Below the pieces are notes generated by a model. The model worked only from the letters and a program-made list of their open reading frames with translations, was not told the DNA's origin and did no database searches. A DNA stretch of 8,848 nt, from NCBI GenBank assembly GCA_030730545.1, contig JANQUX010000047.1:1898-10745 (forward strand). The letters are read 5' to 3'. The position numbers and the translations under genes are program-made. Shown here one piece after another: positions 6,920 to 8,848 of this stretch. Origin of the DNA: Maribacter sp. (GTDB lineage: Bacteria; Bacteroidota; Bacteroidia; Flavobacteriales; Flavobacteriaceae). Each line of letters starts with the position of its first letter. Within the stretch, counting starts at the first letter, position 1.

Positions 6920-7047
6920 ATAATGTGTGTGTCGAAAAACTTGGTGACTGTTTACAGAGATTTTAATTTGACAAACAAAACAACACTATTTTACCGCTTT
7001 AATGTATCATATAGCCTATAAAAAGTATTATTGTTCAAATTATATTG

Positions 7048-7239
7048 TTATTGTGGCTTCTTACTTTCTTTAAGGAATCCGTTAAATACCACACCAAATA
7101 AGGCAAGCCAAAGTAAACGGAAAACCCAAATATTCATGTCAATTCCAAAAAATTGACCTGTATCGCTGTCTCCAACAAAACTATATGCTATTTCAATTAT
7201 CGCGATGACCATTCCAACAATTGATAATATTTTTCTCAT
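7048..7239 (-). CDS. Small two-helix membrane protein, unknown function
   Basis: A 63-residue hypothetical protein with two hydrophobic segments (about 4-22 and 34-55), a short polar loop (GDSDTGQFFGID) between them, and a basic tail (KESKKPQ). The charge pattern (MRK at the start, KK at the end) suggests both ends face the cytoplasm. It is not recognised as a named family. Support as a real gene comes from a clean hydrophobic/loop pattern, an ATG start preceded by a weak purine stretch (TAGGAATA), and its position 45 bases after the 80-residue gene on the same strand. It is the last gene of the minus-strand cluster; no hairpin terminator with a T-run was found after it. Confidence 0.65.
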   Translation of the reverse strand: MRKILSIVGMVIAIIEIAYSFVGDSDTGQFFGIDMNIWVFRLLWLALFGVVFNGFLKESKKPQ

Positions 7240-7284
7240 AATTCTAATTTTGTATTCCTAATTAATTGGCTAAAAACTTAACTC

Positions 7285-7527
7285 TTATTTTCTGGAATCT
7301 AATTCCTTTTTTAGCGCATTCATATTCTTTATATTTAGAGGCATGGTGGCAAACAGAGCAATAGGAACCGCCACTAAGGGAGTAAATCCATCGCGAATAG
7401 AAATATAGATGAAGAAAATTAAAGAGCATATCAAAACTATTGCTAAAAGCCAAACTATAGTTTTTGCTGCAGTATGCTTTTTAAGCAGTTCTTTTGTACT
7501 CAATTTAGAGAGCGATTCTTGATTCAT
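7285..7527 (-). CDS. Small two-helix membrane protein of a Bacteroidota family (FTPLVAVPIAL type)
   Basis: This 80-residue protein has an amphipathic, Lys-rich N-terminus (SKLSTKELLKKHTAAK), TM1 (about 22-44), a short RDGFTP loop, TM2 (about 49-66) and a charged tail ending in ELDSRK. The pattern of an STKELLKK-like start, a K/R-x-GFT loop, a V-P-I-AL helix and an N-x-K tail matches a small family I recall from flavobacteria. Members are sometimes labelled 'redox-active disulfide protein 2'. That label is not supported here, because the only Cys (34) lies inside TM1. Function is unknown. It starts 21 bases after the CPBP protease gene and has no visible Shine-Dalgarno, so translation may depend on its neighbour. 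Confidence 0.75.
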   Translation of the reverse strand: MNQESLSKLSTKELLKKHTAAKTIVWLLAIVLICSLIFFIYISIRDGFTPLVAVPIALFATMPLNIKNMNALKKELDSRK

Positions 7528-7548
7528 GTTCTATAACTTAAATTTATA

Positions 7549-8187
7549 TCACCAGTTTCCTTTCTCGTATAAATCTAAGAAAGCTGCTGTTGAAACTCCT
7601 AAAAAATCCACCAAAAAATGAGAGAAGATAGTCCAACGCAAACTGTTTGTCTTTTTGTAAACCCATGCCCAAACAATACCCATAATCAGGGTAGAGATTA
7701 CCAATTCAAATCCGCTATTTAGGACGGAGTTGACTCCGAATGCTGCATGATTAATTGCAAACAGAATCCCTGTAAACAATACTGAACCCCAATCAGACCA
7801 TGTTTTGGTGTAATCTAACAGCAGACCACGCCAATAAAATTCTTCAATGAAGGGATTAAATACTGCAAGTAGAATCCATGGTAACCAAATGGTCCAATGA
7901 TCTAACAATTGATAGTGCATTAGAAAAAGTGGCAACGGAATTAATCCGACAATTACCGCTATTAATTTCCAACCGAAGGCTCCCCTAACTTTCATTAGCC
8001 AATTCGTGATCGACTCTTTTCCTCCGTATTTAAAAATAAAGAAAAGCCAAAGTGCCCAACCTATACCAATCATGGGTATAAATGCCCATTTTCCCATGAA
8101 CTCGCCGAAACCAAATGCAACCGCAAAATTTACGGCAATAATCAAAAAAGGTGATGCAATTACTAGCTCTCTTTTAGATAGCGACAT
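7549..8187 (-). CDS. CPBP-family intramembrane metalloprotease (CAAX protease/Abi type)
   Basis: This 212-residue multi-pass membrane protein has about six hydrophobic segments. The CPBP motifs are complete: EEFYWRGLL with Glu115, Glu116 and Arg120; FAINH with Phe143 and His147; and HFLVD with His190 and Asp194. These residues form the metal-binding and catalytic site in Rce1-like proteases, so activity is plausible. Bacterial relatives take part in peptide maturation, bacteriocin self-immunity and membrane protein turnover; the substrate here is unknown. The start is supported by AAAGGA five bases upstream of the ATG. It lies 16 bases after the secreted-protein gene and 21 before a small membrane protein gene, in an apparent operon. 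Length is close to the usual 200-300 residues, and no key residue is missing. Confidence 0.92.
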   Translation of the reverse strand: MSLSKRELVIASPFLIIAVNFAVAFGFGEFMGKWAFIPMIGIGWALWLFFIFKYGGKESITNWLMKVRGAFGWKLIAVIVGLIPLPLFLMHYQLLDHWTIWLPWILLAVFNPFIEEFYWRGLLLDYTKTWSDWGSVLFTGILFAINHAAFGVNSVLNSGFELVISTLIMGIVWAWVYKKTNSLRWTIFSHFLVDFLGVSTAAFLDLYEKGNW

Positions 8188-8192
8188 AGTTT

Positions 8193-8198
8193 TCCTTT
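8193..8198 (-). promoter_or_regulatory. Shine-Dalgarno site of the CPBP protease gene
   Basis: AAAGGA read on the minus strand, five bases before the ATG at 8187 and five bases after the upstream gene's stop codon. It fixes the start and places ribosome binding next to upstream termination, which favours translational coupling. Most genes in this window have no such site. Confidence 0.6.
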
Positions 8199-8203
8199 AA
8201 AAT

Positions 8204-8737
8204 TTAATTGCAGTTCGCTTGTATTGCCTTATTCCTCCATTGAATCCAATATTCCTGTAAGCCTTCTGGTGTGGTTTTCAAATCACTAATATGCAGTGCA
8301 TCACCAGGCAGTAAAACATTACTTAATTCTTTCTTTCTAGTAGCTAATGACGGGGCATGGTTCCAACCTCCAACATGGTCAAAAGAAGTAAAGGCATTGC
8401 ATGGTTCGGCAACTGAAATAAAAGGAATTATCAATTTATAGGTAACCGTACCTGAGCCCATACCCAATGTGGTCATTTCAATACTTGAAAAATCAACTTT
8501 GATATAAACGCCGCTGTTATAGCATTCTTTTAATTTATCGCCAACTTTATGCGACATTGTATTGGAGAACTGATGGGCAACATCAGACCCGTTTATAAAT
8601 TCCGGTCCATAATACGAGCCTTTGCAACCATTTTCATCACATTCAATAGTAGTAGTATTTATATCATTAGCCTGACCATAAACCATAGTAGATAAGCAGC
8701 TTAAAATAAAGGGTAACAACAGATCATATCGTAACAT
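8204..8737 (-). CDS. Secreted Cys-containing protein of unknown function
   Basis: This 177-residue protein is not recognised as a named family. A signal peptide is clear (about 1-21; hydrophobic 6-20, likely cut VYG/Q), so it is exported. The mature chain has five Cys (33, 38, 72, 113, 176), including a CDENGC pair near the start. An odd number means at least one would be unpaired if the others form disulfides. A beta-strand-rich middle (TVTYKLIIPFISV, 97-109) and a Trp/His-containing segment, HVGGWNHAPS (121-130), follow. The tail LQEYWIQWRNKA (160-171) looks helical. The start is backed by AAAGGA five bases before the ATG. It follows the partial upstream gene by 29 bases and precedes the CPBP protease by 16, so the three are probably co-transcribed. 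Function is unknown; being a partner or substrate of the protease is speculation. Confidence 0.82.
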   Translation of the reverse strand: MLRYDLLLPFILSCLSTMVYGQANDINTTTIECDENGCKGSYYGPEFINGSDVAHQFSNTMSHKVGDKLKECYNSGVYIKVDFSSIEMTTLGMGSGTVTYKLIIPFISVAEPCNAFTSFDHVGGWNHAPSLATRKKELSNVLLPGDALHISDLKTTPEGLQEYWIQWRNKAIQANCN

Positions 8738-8742
8738 AGAAA

Positions 8743-8748
8743 TCCTTT
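8743..8748 (-). promoter_or_regulatory. Shine-Dalgarno site of the secreted-protein gene
   Basis: AAAGGA read on the minus strand, five bases from the ATG at 8737. Motif and spacing are identical to the site in front of the CPBP gene. It supports the chosen start, which also gives a well-formed signal peptide. Confidence 0.6.
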
Positions 8749-8766
8749 ACTTAAGCTTTATGAATA

Positions 8767-8848
8767 CTATTGCTCGTTCTCTTCTTCTTTAGACTTATTG
8801 TATTTGGTAAACTCCACTTTTTTATCTTCTAAAATTTTATAAAAACGG
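8767..8848 (-). CDS. C-terminus of a gene entering from the right edge, unknown product
   Basis: On the minus strand a frame open from the window edge encodes 26 residues ending in a TAG at 8767-8769. The tail is highly charged (DKKVEFTKYN, then SKEEENEQ), as is common for a disordered C-terminus. The length is too short to identify a family, and the reading is partly supported by context: the stop lies 29 bases before the next start on the same strand, with a Shine-Dalgarno between them. It would be the upstream member of the minus-strand cluster. Chance openness of a 26-codon frame is possible. Confidence 0.5.
   Translation of the reverse strand, partial: RFYKILEDKKVEFTKYNKSKEEENEQ

Noticed and set aside
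7010..7020. Palindrome TATAGCCTATA downstream of the 63-residue gene, considered as a terminator
   Set aside because: Five-base A/T stem with a one-base centre cannot form a stable hairpin, and no T-run follows on the minus strand.
6830..7021. 63-residue plus-strand frame spanning the start of the thioredoxin gene and its upstream gap
   Set aside because: Overlaps the thioredoxin N-terminus and promoter region, composition unlike a real protein, no start signal.
7262..7453. 63-residue minus-strand frame overlapping the 80-residue membrane protein
   Set aside because: Out of frame with the better-supported two-helix protein, which has a family-like pattern and operon spacing.
8006..8200. 64-residue plus-strand frame opposite the CPBP gene start
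   Set aside because: Antisense to the CPBP N-terminus and its Shine-Dalgarno; no support.

Overview
The window looks like chromosome from a marine-type flavobacterium (Bacteroidota, probably Flavobacteriaceae). The evidence is low G+C, A/T-rich leaders mostly without Shine-Dalgarno sites, signal peptides ending in A/G followed by Q, and protein families typical of that group. The genus cannot be fixed from the sequence alone. No tRNA, rRNA, CRISPR array, transposase or phage gene was seen, and there is no gene-free stretch over 300 bases.

Region 1 (1-4560, + strand) is a nitrite-assimilation operon cut by the left edge. It holds the C-terminal part of the siroheme nitrite reductase large subunit NirB, the Rieske-type small subunit NirD, a DUF4202-type protein, a membrane histidine kinase with a NarX/PilJ-like P-box, and a stand-alone precorrin-2 dehydrogenase/sirohydrochlorin ferrochelatase that helps make siroheme. 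Together these are the enzyme, its cofactor maker, a probable nitrate/nitrite sensor and an uncharacterised companion. The gaps are 90, 21 and 20 bases, followed by a 14-base overlap, so co-transcription is likely. No response regulator gene is in the window.

Region 2 (4562-6919) holds three genes. The first is a minus-strand secreted helical protein of unknown function, whose stop lies one base from the operon's last stop. Next is a divergent NahK-like sugar kinase/phosphotransferase on the plus strand. Last is a minus-strand membrane-anchored TlpA-like thioredoxin, whose stop codon interlocks with the kinase's in a shared TTAA.

Region 3 (7048-8848, all minus strand) looks like a second operon. 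In transcription order it has the C-terminus of a gene entering from the right edge, a secreted Cys-containing protein, a CPBP-family intramembrane protease with a complete motif set, and two small two-helix membrane proteins. Its function is unknown.

The most interesting points are the NarX-like kinase without a visible partner inside nirBD, the DUF4202 gene between the reductase and the sensor, a 7-bp tandem repeat between nirB and nirD, and the CPBP/small-membrane-protein/secreted-protein cassette.
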